Assembly (NCBI GenBank): GCA_035255045.1
Contig: DATFAA010000010.1
Location: forward strand, 1 to 25,708
Source of the DNA: JAGTRP01 sp035255045
GTDB taxonomy: Bacteria > Pseudomonadota > Gammaproteobacteria > Burkholderiales > Rhodocyclaceae
Direction of reading: 5' to 3'
Length of the DNA: 25,708 nt
Each line of letters opens with the position of its first letter. Within the stretch, counting starts at the first letter, position 1. This document shows, in pieces, positions 18,728 to 25,622 of this stretch. Position numbers and translations under genes: made by a program. The notes below the pieces were generated by a model, which saw only the letters and a list, made by a program, of their open reading frames with translations, was not told where the DNA came from and did not search any database.

Positions 18728-19468
18728 TCAGCGCAGCCGGTGCTGGGACTCGTCGAAGGGCTCGCTGGAATCGCCCAGGCCGCCGAAGTATTCGGCGACG
18801 GCCTTGATCTCGGCCTCGGTGAGGTCGGCGGCGATGTGCTGCATCAGTCCGTTCGGATCGTTGTGGCGGGTCGGCGCGGCCGCCTGGGCCGCTCCCTTGG
18901 CAGGACGCTTGGCAGACGCCTGCTTCTGGCCGCGCCAGGCATGGAGCTGGGTCTCGATGTAGGCCGCCGACTGGCCGGCCAGGGGCGGAAAGCTGGAGCC
19001 GACGCCGACGCCGCTGGGGCCGTGGCACAGGGTGCACTCGGGGATGTTGCGGTCCCAGGCGCCGCGCAGGGCGATCCAGGCGCCGCTGCCGGGCACCGGC
19101 TGCTCCGGGGCAGTCGCCACCACATTCACCTTGGGCCGCTCGGAGTAGGTCTTGGCCACCGCCTGCACTTCGTCGTCGGTCAGGGCGCTGGCGATGGGCT
19201 GCATGATGGGGTTGACCCGCCGGCCGGCCTTGAAGTCCCGCAGCTGCTTGGCGATGTACTCGGCGGGCAGGCCCGCCAGGCGGGGAAAACCGCCGGCGGC
19301 CATGCCCTTGCCGTCGGCGCCGTGGCAGGTGATGCAGGGCAGGGCGGACGGGTTGCTGCCCCCCTGCTGGACGATGGATGCGCCGTCAGCGGCCAGGGCG
19401 GCCAGGGGCATTACAGCGGATGCGACCAGACCGGCGGCAATGCGGCGCCGCCACGTTATGTCTCCCAT
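18728..19468 (-). CDS. tsdB: Dihaem cytochrome c4-like electron partner TsdB
   Basis: This 246-residue periplasmic protein has a signal peptide (RRRIAAGLVASAVMPLAALAADG, about 1-27) and two c4-type halves. The haem sites are CITCH (45-49) and CTLCH (145-149); the likely distal ligands are M89 (NPIMQPIA) and M209 (NGLMQHIA). Each half ends in a helix of the type DDEVQAVAKTYSERP or EAEIKAVAEYFGGL. A K/A/P-rich stretch at about 182-200 interrupts the second half before M209. Cytochrome c4-like genes directly before tsdA are called tsdB and take electrons from or give electrons to TsdA. A general cytochrome c4 is the alternative, but the position before tsdA favours TsdB. The palindrome at 19565-19582 is the obvious control site. 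Confidence 0.87.
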   Translation of the reverse strand: MGDITWRRRIAAGLVASAVMPLAALAADGASIVQQGGSNPSALPCITCHGADGKGMAAGGFPRLAGLPAEYIAKQLRDFKAGRRVNPIMQPIASALTDDEVQAVAKTYSERPKVNVVATAPEQPVPGSGAWIALRGAWDRNIPECTLCHGPSGVGVGSSFPPLAGQSAAYIETQLHAWRGQKQASAKRPAKGAAQAAAPTRHNDPNGLMQHIAADLTEAEIKAVAEYFGGLGDSSEPFDESQHRLR

Positions 19469-19564
19469 GTTGTGACTCCTCTCTGGGGTAATGGATTACA
19501 AGATGACTGCAGCCAATCCTGCTTTTGTAATATTAGGATTCGCTGATTCGAATATATCGCGGAG

Positions 19565-19582
19565 TTTTGACATATGTCAAAA
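19565..19582 (-). promoter_or_regulatory. FNR/DNR/FixK-type binding site upstream of tsdB
   Basis: TTTTGACATATGTCAAAA is a perfect 18-bp palindrome containing TTGAC-N4-GTCAA, the classic recognition sequence of the Crp/Fnr anaerobic regulators. It is centred 105 bases before the tsdB start. AT-rich boxes on the minus strand at 19556-19551 (TATATT) and 19535-19530 (TAATAT) are possible -10 elements; the second would put the site about 50 bases upstream of the transcript start. The neighbouring genes on the other side all point away, so it serves tsdBA. Confidence 0.8.
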
Positions 19583-19643
19583 GTTGTAGCCCCGTTGCAG
19601 GGTGGGGTTTACCCCAATGGGGGCTTGGCCCGGCGGGCGAAGC

Positions 19644-20006
19644 CTAGTCGGACAGGCGGCCGATGAGGTAGGCGGAGAGGAGCCGGTCCGCCTCGGGGGA
19701 GTGGGGGCGCCCCTTGGTCTTGGTGCGGTAGGCTTCCGAGGCTTCGCGGCCGCACCAGGGCAGGATGATGGACGGCCGGGAGGGATGGTCCGGCAGGTAC
19801 GGGGTGATGTCGTAGACCTTGCCGCCGATGGCCATCCAGCAATCCTCCGGCGCGGCATGGCGGGCCACTTCGGCCAGGGCGATGGCCCGCAGCGCCGGCG
19901 CGGCCGGAGCTTCCGCCGGTGGCGGCGCCGAGCGGCCGCCAGCCCAGAAGGCGGCGACGGCCAGCCAGAAGATGCCGGTTGCCAGGTAGGTGAGCAGGCG
20001 TGTCAT
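19644..20006 (-). CDS. Membrane-anchored cytochrome b5-like protein
   Basis: This 120-residue protein has one N-terminal membrane helix (about 4-22), a Pro/Ala-rich linker (23-42) and a cytochrome b5-like domain (43-120). The b5 signature is VARHAAPEDCWMAIGGKVYDITPYLPDHP. The first haem ligand would be H74, in HPSRP rather than the usual HPGG; H102 in GRPHSP is the likely second. I recall bacterial relatives with the same ILPWCGREASEAY segment, so this is a bacterial subtype, not a decayed b5. The domain should lie in the periplasm. The start overlaps the stop of the flavohaem oxidoreductase by four bases (ATGA), implying a shared role in electron transfer. No good terminator follows; weak CCCC/GGGG hairpins lie at 19604-19623. 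Confidence 0.8.
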   Translation of the reverse strand: MTRLLTYLATGIFWLAVAAFWAGGRSAPPPAEAPAAPALRAIALAEVARHAAPEDCWMAIGGKVYDITPYLPDHPSRPSIILPWCGREASEAYRTKTKGRPHSPEADRLLSAYLIGRLSD

Positions 20007-21256
20007 CGGAAGTCGAAACGCTCGAAGTGGATTCGCGAACGGGGCACCCCGCGGGCCAGCAGCACCGCCACGGCGGCATCCACCAGGCCGGGCGGGCCGC
20101 ACAGGTGGCAGTCCCGGCCCGCCAGCTCGGCCGCGGCCGGAATGATGGCCTCCAGGTCCGGCCGGGCATCCCCGGTCGCCCGGGCATCGAGGCGCAGTCC
20201 GGCCTGTCCGGCGCTAGCGGCCCGCAGTTCCTCCAGGTGGGCTCCGTCGGCGGAGTCCCGATAGAGGTAGATCAGAGTTACCGGATGGCGCAGCTTGCCG
20301 TGCCGCAGGACGGCTACGAAGGGCGTGATGCCGATACCCCCGGCGATCCACAGGGCCGGCCCGTGCGGGTCATCGCCGAGGAAGGTGCCGAAGGGCCCCT
20401 GGACCCGGACGGCGACCCCCGGCTCCACCGCCTGCAGGTGGCGGGTGCAGTCCCCGAGGGCCTTGATGTCGAGCGCGAGGTGGCCGTCCTCGCCGATGTC
20501 GCTGAGGGTGAAGGGATGGTATTCGCCGCAGCCCCGGAAGCGGGAGCCGCGCAGGAAGGCGGCGAGGACGAACTGCCCGGGCCGCGCCCTGATGGGCTGC
20601 GCCAGGGGCCGCAGGACCACTTCCACCATGGCGGCGGCAGGATGCCCGACCCGCTCGACCACATGGGGACGGGCGGCCAGGCCCGTATCCGCCAGGACGA
20701 AGCGCCCCGCCATGATGGCGACGGCCAGCAGGGGCGCCCACAGCAGCAGGTTGTCGAGGCCGAGGAGGAGCAGATGGACGACGCCGAGGACCACGGCCAG
20801 CGCCAGGAGCAGATGCAGCCCGCGCCAGGCGGCATAGGGCAGGCGGCGCGCCACCGCCAGCCCCATGCCGGCCATCATGGCGAGCAGGGACGCCCAGCCC
20901 AGCCATACGGGCCACCCCTGCTGCCAGGGCGCGAGGGCTGCCCGGGCCAGCGCCGGAGACTCCTCCCAGGCATCGGCGGCGAGGGCCAGGGGGTGGGTCA
21001 GCAACACCAGATAGGCGAGGGTGCCGAAACGGTGGTGCCAGCGGTACATGCGCTCGAGTCCGCCCAGCCAGGCGGCGAGGCGCGGCTCGCGGACCATCAG
21101 CAGCAGGCTGGCGAGGAGCAGTCCGCAGCCCAGCCAGCCGGAGACGATGGCACAGCTGCGCCAGAAGCCCAGCTCCTCCGGGAATGCCCACCACACCGGC
21201 AGCCCCACCAGCAGGCCGCAGAGCAGGGGCAAGGTCAGGAGGCGGACTGGGGACAT
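20003..21256 (-). CDS. Ferric-reductase-like transmembrane flavohaem oxidoreductase
   Basis: This 417-residue protein joins an N-terminal ferric-reductase-like membrane domain (about 1-188, around six helices) to a cytoplasmic FAD/NAD(P)H domain (about 200-417). Candidate haem ligands are H74/H75 and H88 in one pair of helices and H148 and H161 in the next. The flavin motif is YHPFTLSD (246-253), the variant of RxYS seen in NOX/ferric reductase relatives, with RPGQFV before it. The nucleotide site is GGIGITPF (307-314) and CGPPGLV near 386-392. It should move electrons from NAD(P)H across the inner membrane to an acceptor outside, perhaps the cytochrome b5-like protein encoded next. GGGAGG precedes ATG 21256. 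The upstream small secreted protein ends 13 bases away. Confidence 0.87.
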   Translation of the reverse strand: MSPVRLLTLPLLCGLLVGLPVWWAFPEELGFWRSCAIVSGWLGCGLLLASLLLMVREPRLAAWLGGLERMYRWHHRFGTLAYLVLLTHPLALAADAWEESPALARAALAPWQQGWPVWLGWASLLAMMAGMGLAVARRLPYAAWRGLHLLLALAVVLGVVHLLLLGLDNLLLWAPLLAVAIMAGRFVLADTGLAARPHVVERVGHPAAAMVEVVLRPLAQPIRARPGQFVLAAFLRGSRFRGCGEYHPFTLSDIGEDGHLALDIKALGDCTRHLQAVEPGVAVRVQGPFGTFLGDDPHGPALWIAGGIGITPFVAVLRHGKLRHPVTLIYLYRDSADGAHLEELRAASAGQAGLRLDARATGDARPDLEAIIPAAAELAGRDCHLCGPPGLVDAAVAVLLARGVPRSRIHFERFDFR

Positions 21257-21269
21257 GGGGCCTCCCGGG

Positions 21270-21572
21270 CTAGGGCCGCGCCCCGGAAGTCAGGAGATGG
21301 GCGCAGATGTCCCGCCGGCCCGGCCCCAAAGTCAGGCCCTGGGCGCTGGCCCGGGCTTCCATGAGCCGGTGGTGTTCCAGCTGATAGGCGTGGCACTCCT
21401 CGTAGGCCTTGAATTGGCGCACCTTCGCCTGGTGCTCGATGCGCTCCGCCGGCGACATCAGCCGCCAGCCCTGGGTATTCGCCTCGTTCGCCCGCCAGGG
21501 GCCGCGGGCCTGGGCGGCGCCCGTGCAGAGCAACAGGGCGGCAAGGAGAAGGCGGGGGAGAGTGTTCGGCAT
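21270..21572 (-). CDS. Small secreted protein of unknown function
   Basis: This 100-residue protein has a clear signal peptide (MPNTLPRLLLAALLLCTGAAQA, cleavage near residue 22). The mature part is charged and helical, with W, H and two Cys residues (EECHAYQLEHHRLMEARA, and RRDICAHLL near the end). I do not recognise a characterised family; similar short proteins with the WRLMSPAERIEHQ segment seem to occur in other betaproteobacteria, but I cannot verify this. The cysteines could form a disulfide and the histidines could bind a metal. The start at 21572 is chosen because it opens onto the signal peptide and has GAGAG upstream. It heads the operon with the flavohaem oxidoreductase and the cytochrome b5-like protein. 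Confidence 0.78.
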   Translation of the reverse strand: MPNTLPRLLLAALLLCTGAAQARGPWRANEANTQGWRLMSPAERIEHQAKVRQFKAYEECHAYQLEHHRLMEARASAQGLTLGPGRRDICAHLLTSGARP

Positions 21573-21629
21573 GGCGGTCTCTCGTCGGTGCTTGGCGGGT
21601 GTGGGATTCCCTATGAAGCATAGCAGCAT

Positions 21630-21659
21630 TAGACAAAGCTTAAATTCCCGGCCTATACT
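21630..21659 (+). promoter_or_regulatory. Promoter of the TetR-efflux operon
   Basis: TAGACA (21630-21635) and TATACT (21654-21659) are separated by 18 bases and resemble sigma-70 boxes. Transcription would start around 21666, inside the operator at 21661-21680, so a repressor bound there would block it. Confidence 0.5.
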
Positions 21660-21660
21660 T

Positions 21661-21680
21661 GTAAGTAACTTATTACTTAC
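21661..21680. promoter_or_regulatory. TetR-type operator
   Basis: GTAAGTAA (21661-21668) and TTACTTAC (21673-21680) are perfect 8-bp inverted arms around CTTA. The site lies between the -10 box and the tetR-like start at 21688, the classic arrangement of a self-repressing TetR gene. It may also affect the divergent small-protein operon that starts at 21572. Confidence 0.8.
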
Positions 21681-21687
21681 TACTCCC

Positions 21688-22296
21688 ATGGCAAACAAGC
21701 AGTCCCGTCAGCCCACGGAAACCCGCCAGGCCGAAATCGTCGCCACCCTCGTGCGCCTGGCGGCGGAACGCAGCGCCTCCGACATCACCACCACCGACAT
21801 CGCCAGGGCCATGAACGTGACCCAGGGCGCCCTGTTCAAGCACTTCCCGACCAAGGAGGCCATCCGCCTGGCGGTGGTGGACTGGATCGCGGACTCCCTC
21901 ATGGCCCGCCTCCAGGAAGCCCGGAGCCAGGCCCCGACGGCCGTCGGCGCCCTCGGGGCCATGTTCCTGGCCCACGTGGATTTCGTCATCGAGCACCCCG
22001 GGGTGCCGCGCCTGGTGTTCGGCGAGCTGCAGCAGCCCGATGAGTCGCCGGCCAAGGGCCGGGTCTGCGACCTGATGCAGCGCTACCGCGCCCTGGTCAT
22101 GGAGGTGCTCGAGGAGGCGGCGGCCGCCGGCCTGATCCGGGGCGACGCCGACCGTCCGGCGGCAGCCGCCCTGTTCCTGGGGGCCGTCCAGGGCCTGGTC
22201 ATCCAGTCCATGGTCGCCGGCACCAGCCGCCACCTGCGGCAGCAGGCCCAAGGGGTGTTCGCCCTCTGTCTGCAAGGATTGGAGAGAAAACCATGA
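21688..22296 (+). CDS. TetR-family transcriptional repressor
   Basis: This 202-residue protein has a TetR N-terminal helix-turn-helix (about 10-57; ITTTDIARAMNVTQGALFKHFPTKEAIRLAV) and a larger helical C-terminal ligand domain (about 75-200), in which EHPGVPRLVFGELQQPDE and AALFLGAVQGLVIQSMV are typical of repressors of efflux operons. It should bind the palindrome eight bases before its start and repress itself and the three transport genes downstream, until an unknown ligand releases it. There is no clear Shine-Dalgarno in the short leader, so translation may be inefficient or leaderless. The stop overlaps the adaptor gene by four bases (ATGA). The frame runs further upstream to 21409, but that part is not coding-like and would read through the operator. 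Confidence 0.92.
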   Translation: MANKQSRQPTETRQAEIVATLVRLAAERSASDITTTDIARAMNVTQGALFKHFPTKEAIRLAVVDWIADSLMARLQEARSQAPTAVGALGAMFLAHVDFVIEHPGVPRLVFGELQQPDESPAKGRVCDLMQRYRALVMEVLEEAAAAGLIRGDADRPAAAALFLGAVQGLVIQSMVAGTSRHLRQQAQGVFALCLQGLERKP

Positions 22297-23486
22297 GACT
22301 GAGCCTGCCTTCCGCCAGGAAACTGGGACTGGCCGCTGCCGGCGTGGTGCTGCTCGCCGGCTTCGGGCTGGTGGTGGCGCGCTCCGGCCCCCTGGCGCCC
22401 ATCCAGGTGACCGTCGCCCGGGCCGAGACGGGGGTGGTGACTTCCTCCCTGTTCGGCATCGGCACCGTCGAAGCCCGCCGCAGCTATTTCATCGGGCCCA
22501 CCGCCCCCGGCCGGGTCAGGTCCATCGCCGTGGACGTGGGCGACCGGGTCCAGGCCGGCCAGGCCCTGGCGGAAATGGACCCGGTGGATCTGGACGAGCG
22601 CCTGCGCTCCCTGGCCGCGGCCCAGGCCCGGGCCCAGAGCGCCGTCGTGGCCGCCGAGGCCCAGCGCAAGGATGCCCGGGCCCGCAACGAACTCGCCCAC
22701 ATGAACGCCCGGCGCTACCAGGACCTGGGAGAGAAGCGCTTCGTCAGCCCCAGCCTGGTGGAGGGCAAGCTGCAGGAATTCAACTCGGCCCAGGCCGGCC
22801 TGGAGGCCGCCGACGCCAACCTGCTCGGCGCCCGCCAGGAATTCTCCCGCCTGGCCGCCGAGCAGGAGGGGCTGCGCCAGCAGCGCCTCAACCTGCGCCT
22901 GGCGGCGCCCCGGCAAGGGGTGGTCACCAGCCGGGACGCGGAGCCGGGCTCGACGGTGGTGGCCGGCCAGTCGGTGGTCAAGCTCATCGAGCCGGACAGC
23001 CTGTGGGTCAAGGTGCGCCTGGACCAGGGCCGCTCCCGGCACCTGGCCGTGGGGCTCCCGGCCGAAGTTGCCCTGCGCTCCAATCCGGGCGCCCGGCTGG
23101 CAGGGAAGGTGGTGCGGGTCGAGCCGGTGAGCGACAGCGTCACCGAGGAGCGCATCGCCTTCGTCGCCCTGGACGGCATTCCGCCGGGGCTCAGCGTCGG
23201 CGAGCTGGCCGAGGTGACGGTCCATCCGGCCCCGGAGGCAGCGGCCCTGACCGTGCCCAACGCCGCCGTCCGGCACACGGTCCAGGGCACCGGCGTCTGG
23301 GTGCTGCGGGACGGCCGGCCGGGATTCGCCCAGGTGGTCCTCGGGGCCGGCAGCCTGGATGGGCGGGTCCAGGTCCGCGCCGGCCTCAGGGAGGGGGACG
23401 AGGTCATCGCCCACAGCGAACGGGAGCTGGCCGAAGGCGCCCGCATCAAGGTGGTGGAACGCCTGGCGGGAGGCCGGCAGCCGTGA
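22293..23486 (+). CDS. Periplasmic adaptor (HlyD/MacA-like membrane-fusion protein)
   Basis: This 397-residue protein is anchored by an N-terminal hydrophobic segment (about 11-29). It has the adaptor layout: a lipoyl half-motif (SYFIGPTAPGRVRSIAVDVGDRVQAGQALAEM, about 64-95), an alpha-helical hairpin rich in Ala, Arg and Gln (about 100-195), the second lipoyl half (RLAAPRQGVVTSRDAEPGSTVVAGQSVVKL, about 205-235), and beta-barrel and membrane-proximal domains up to the end. It should link the inner-membrane ABC transporter encoded next to an outer-membrane channel; no TolC-like gene is in the window. The next start, GTG 23483, overlaps its stop (GTGA). Confidence 0.9.
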   Translation: MRLSLPSARKLGLAAAGVVLLAGFGLVVARSGPLAPIQVTVARAETGVVTSSLFGIGTVEARRSYFIGPTAPGRVRSIAVDVGDRVQAGQALAEMDPVDLDERLRSLAAAQARAQSAVVAAEAQRKDARARNELAHMNARRYQDLGEKRFVSPSLVEGKLQEFNSAQAGLEAADANLLGARQEFSRLAAEQEGLRQQRLNLRLAAPRQGVVTSRDAEPGSTVVAGQSVVKLIEPDSLWVKVRLDQGRSRHLAVGLPAEVALRSNPGARLAGKVVRVEPVSDSVTEERIAFVALDGIPPGLSVGELAEVTVHPAPEAAALTVPNAAVRHTVQGTGVWVLRDGRPGFAQVVLGAGSLDGRVQVRAGLREGDEVIAHSERELAEGARIKVVERLAGGRQP

Positions 23487-24676
23487 TCAGCCTGGCCGGC
23501 CGCGACATCCTCCATTCCTGGTCGAAGTTCGTCTTCACGGGCATCGGCCTGGGCCTCCTGATCGGCGCCACCCTGACCATGGCCGGGGTGTACCGGGGCA
23601 TGGTGGATGACGCCAAGGTACTCCTCGACAACAGCGGCGCCGATCTCTGGGTGGTGCAGAAGGACACCCTCGGCCCCTACGCCGAGTCCTCCAGCCTGCG
23701 GGACGACGTGTACCGCTCGGTGCTGGGCCTGCCCGGGGTGGCCCGGGCGGCCAATGCCACCTACCTGACCATGCAGGTGCGCCGGGGCAACGCCGACGTG
23801 CGGGCCATGGTGGTCGGCTTCGAGCCCGGCCAGCCCGGGGAGCCGGACTACCTGGTGGCCGGGCGCCGCATCACCCGCAACCACTACGAGGCGGTGGCCG
23901 ACCTCAAGACGGGATTCAGGCTCGGCGACGTGATCCGCATCCGCCGCCACGACTTCACGGTGGTCGGGCTGACCCGGCGCATGGTGTCGTCGGGGGGCGA
24001 CCCCATGGTCTTCGTCCCCCTCAAGGACGCCCAGGAGGCCCAGTTCCTCAAGGACAACGACGCCATCCTCAACGAGCGGGCCCGCACCGCCGCCAACCCG
24101 GCCCTCAACCGCCCCGGGGTGCCGGGTCTCTTGGAGGCCGTCCAGGCCTCCCAGGCCAGCAGCCGCAATGTCAATGCGGTGCTGGTGCAGGTGGCGCCGG
24201 GAACGCCGCCCCAGGTGGTGGCGGCCGAGGTGATGCGCTGGAAGCGCCTGCAGGCCTATACCCGGGACGAGATGGAGGAGATCCTGGTGGCCAAGCTGAT
24301 CGCCACCTCGGCCAGGCAGATCGGCATGTTCCTGGTCATCCTGGCCATCGTCAGCGCCGCCATCGTCGCCTTCATCATCTACACCATGACCCTGGGCAAG
24401 ATCCGGGAAATCGCCGTCTTGAAGCTCATCGGCACCCGCAGCCGCACCATCGCCGGGATGATCCTGCAGCAGGCCCTGGGCCTCGGCTTCATCGGCTTCC
24501 TGGTGGGCAAGACGGCGGCCACCCTGTGGGCGCCGGCCTTCCCGAAATACGTGCTCCTGGAGCCGGGGGACGCGGTCCGCGGCTTGGCGGCGGTCATGGT
24601 CATCTGCGCCGTCGCCAGCACCCTGGCGATCCGGGCGGCCTTGCGGGTGGACCCGGCCACCGCCATCGGAGGCTGA
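23483..24676 (+). CDS. ABC transporter permease, MacB/DevC (FtsX) type
   Basis: This 397-residue permease has one membrane helix near the N-terminus (about 17-37), a large periplasmic domain (about 40-275; NSGADLWVVQKDT and SSGGDPMVFVPLKDAQEAQF are typical of this family) and three C-terminal helices that form the FtsX module (about 278-300, 325-345, 362-385). The conserved TLGKIREIAVLKLIGTRSRTI loop couples it to the ATPase. GTG 23483 is the natural start: it overlaps the adaptor stop in a GTGA junction and opens onto the first helix, while the frame upstream is out of phase with the adaptor. The substrate is unknown. Confidence 0.88.
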   Translation: MISLAGRDILHSWSKFVFTGIGLGLLIGATLTMAGVYRGMVDDAKVLLDNSGADLWVVQKDTLGPYAESSSLRDDVYRSVLGLPGVARAANATYLTMQVRRGNADVRAMVVGFEPGQPGEPDYLVAGRRITRNHYEAVADLKTGFRLGDVIRIRRHDFTVVGLTRRMVSSGGDPMVFVPLKDAQEAQFLKDNDAILNERARTAANPALNRPGVPGLLEAVQASQASSRNVNAVLVQVAPGTPPQVVAAEVMRWKRLQAYTRDEMEEILVAKLIATSARQIGMFLVILAIVSAAIVAFIIYTMTLGKIREIAVLKLIGTRSRTIAGMILQQALGLGFIGFLVGKTAATLWAPAFPKYVLLEPGDAVRGLAAVMVICAVASTLAIRAALRVDPATAIGG

Positions 24677-24677
24677 C

Positions 24678-25373
24678 ATGGGTGGCTTCGGCATTCGCAT
24701 CGAGGGTTTGCGCAAGCGCTACGGCGAAGGGGAGACGGCGGTGGACGCCCTCAAGGACGTGAACATGACTGTCGCCCCCGGCGAAGTGGTGGGCCTGGTC
24801 GGCCCCTCCGGCTCGGGCAAGAGCACCCTGCTCAAGTGCCTGGGGGCGGTCATCGAGCCGAGCGGCGGGCGGCTTACCCTGGGCGACGAGGTGATCTACG
24901 ACGACGGCTGGAAGATCGCCGACCTGCGGGCCCTGCGCCGGGACCGCATCGGCTTCGTCTTCCAGGCCCCCTACCTGATCCCCTTCCTGGACGTCACGGA
25001 CAACGTCGCCCTGCTGCCCATGCTGGCCGGGCGCCCCAATGGCGAAGCCCGCAAGCGGGCCCGGGAACTGCTGGAGGCCCTCGACGTCGGCCACCGGGCC
25101 AAGGCCCAGCCGTCCCAGCTCTCGGGGGGCGAGCAGCAGCGGGTGGCCATCGCCCGGGCCCTGGCCAACCAGCCGCCGGTCATCCTGGCCGACGAACCCA
25201 CCGCGCCCCTGGACAGCGCCCGGGCCCTGGGGGTGGTGGGCATCCTCAACCAGATGGCCCGCCAGTACGACACCGCCATCATCGTCGTCACCCACGACGA
25301 GAAGATCATCCCCACCTTCAAGCGCATCTACCACGTGCGGGACGGCCGCACCCAGGAGGAGGATGGCGGATAA
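24678..25373 (+). CDS. ABC transporter ATPase, MacB/DevA/LolD type
   Basis: This 231-residue ATPase has Walker A GPSGSGKST (about 43-51), Q-loop FVFQAPYLIPFLDV, signature LSGGEQQR, Walker B VILADEP and the switch histidine in VVTHD. The usual DEPTGNLD after Walker B is DEPTAPLDS here, a variant seen in some DevA-like proteins. It starts one base after the permease stop, with CGGAGG upstream, and is the last gene of the tetR-adaptor-permease-ATPase operon. Its stop is three bases from the end of the convergent acyl carrier protein gene, and no terminator hairpin is visible. Confidence 0.93.
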   Translation: MGGFGIRIEGLRKRYGEGETAVDALKDVNMTVAPGEVVGLVGPSGSGKSTLLKCLGAVIEPSGGRLTLGDEVIYDDGWKIADLRALRRDRIGFVFQAPYLIPFLDVTDNVALLPMLAGRPNGEARKRARELLEALDVGHRAKAQPSQLSGGEQQRVAIARALANQPPVILADEPTAPLDSARALGVVGILNQMARQYDTAIIVVTHDEKIIPTFKRIYHVRDGRTQEEDGG

Positions 25374-25376
25374 GGG

Positions 25377-25622
25377 TCAGCCCAGCCGGGCGGCAAGGTA
25401 GGCGAGCAGGTCCCGCAGGCTGACGAGCTTGGCGTAGTCGGCCTCGGGGATGTCCACCGCCAGCTTGTCGTGGAGGGCGATGAGGAAGTTGAGCCAGTCC
25501 ATGGAATCCAGGTCCACCTGGCTGCGCAGGGGCTTGTCGTCCCGCAGCTCGGCCGGCTCCACCTCCGGGGCGATGGCGAGGAGGGTGTCGATGACCGTCG
25601 CCCGCAGTTCCTTGTCGTTCAT
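25377..25622 (-). CDS. Acyl carrier protein
   Basis: This 81-residue protein has the four-helix acyl carrier layout. The phosphopantetheine serine is S40 within LDSMDWLNFL, where the D-S-M/L motif is as expected, but it is followed by D-W rather than the E-L usual in housekeeping AcpP. It is therefore probably a specialised carrier. Its start overlaps the stop of the upstream gene in an ATGA junction, and GGGGAGACAGGA precedes it, so it is co-transcribed and translationally coupled with that gene, which looks like a 2-oxoacid dehydrogenase E2. The role of a carrier protein beside such an enzyme is not established. Confidence 0.9.
   Translation of the reverse strand: MNDKELRATVIDTLLAIAPEVEPAELRDDKPLRSQVDLDSMDWLNFLIALHDKLAVDIPEADYAKLVSLRDLLAYLAARLG

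Noticed and set aside
17722..19468. Reading the two cytochromes as cbb3 oxidase subunits or a general cytochrome c4 plus c5
   Set aside because: The Cys ligand segment RMQGCF and the NSHERPQDPR end are specific to TsdA, and no oxidase genes are nearby.
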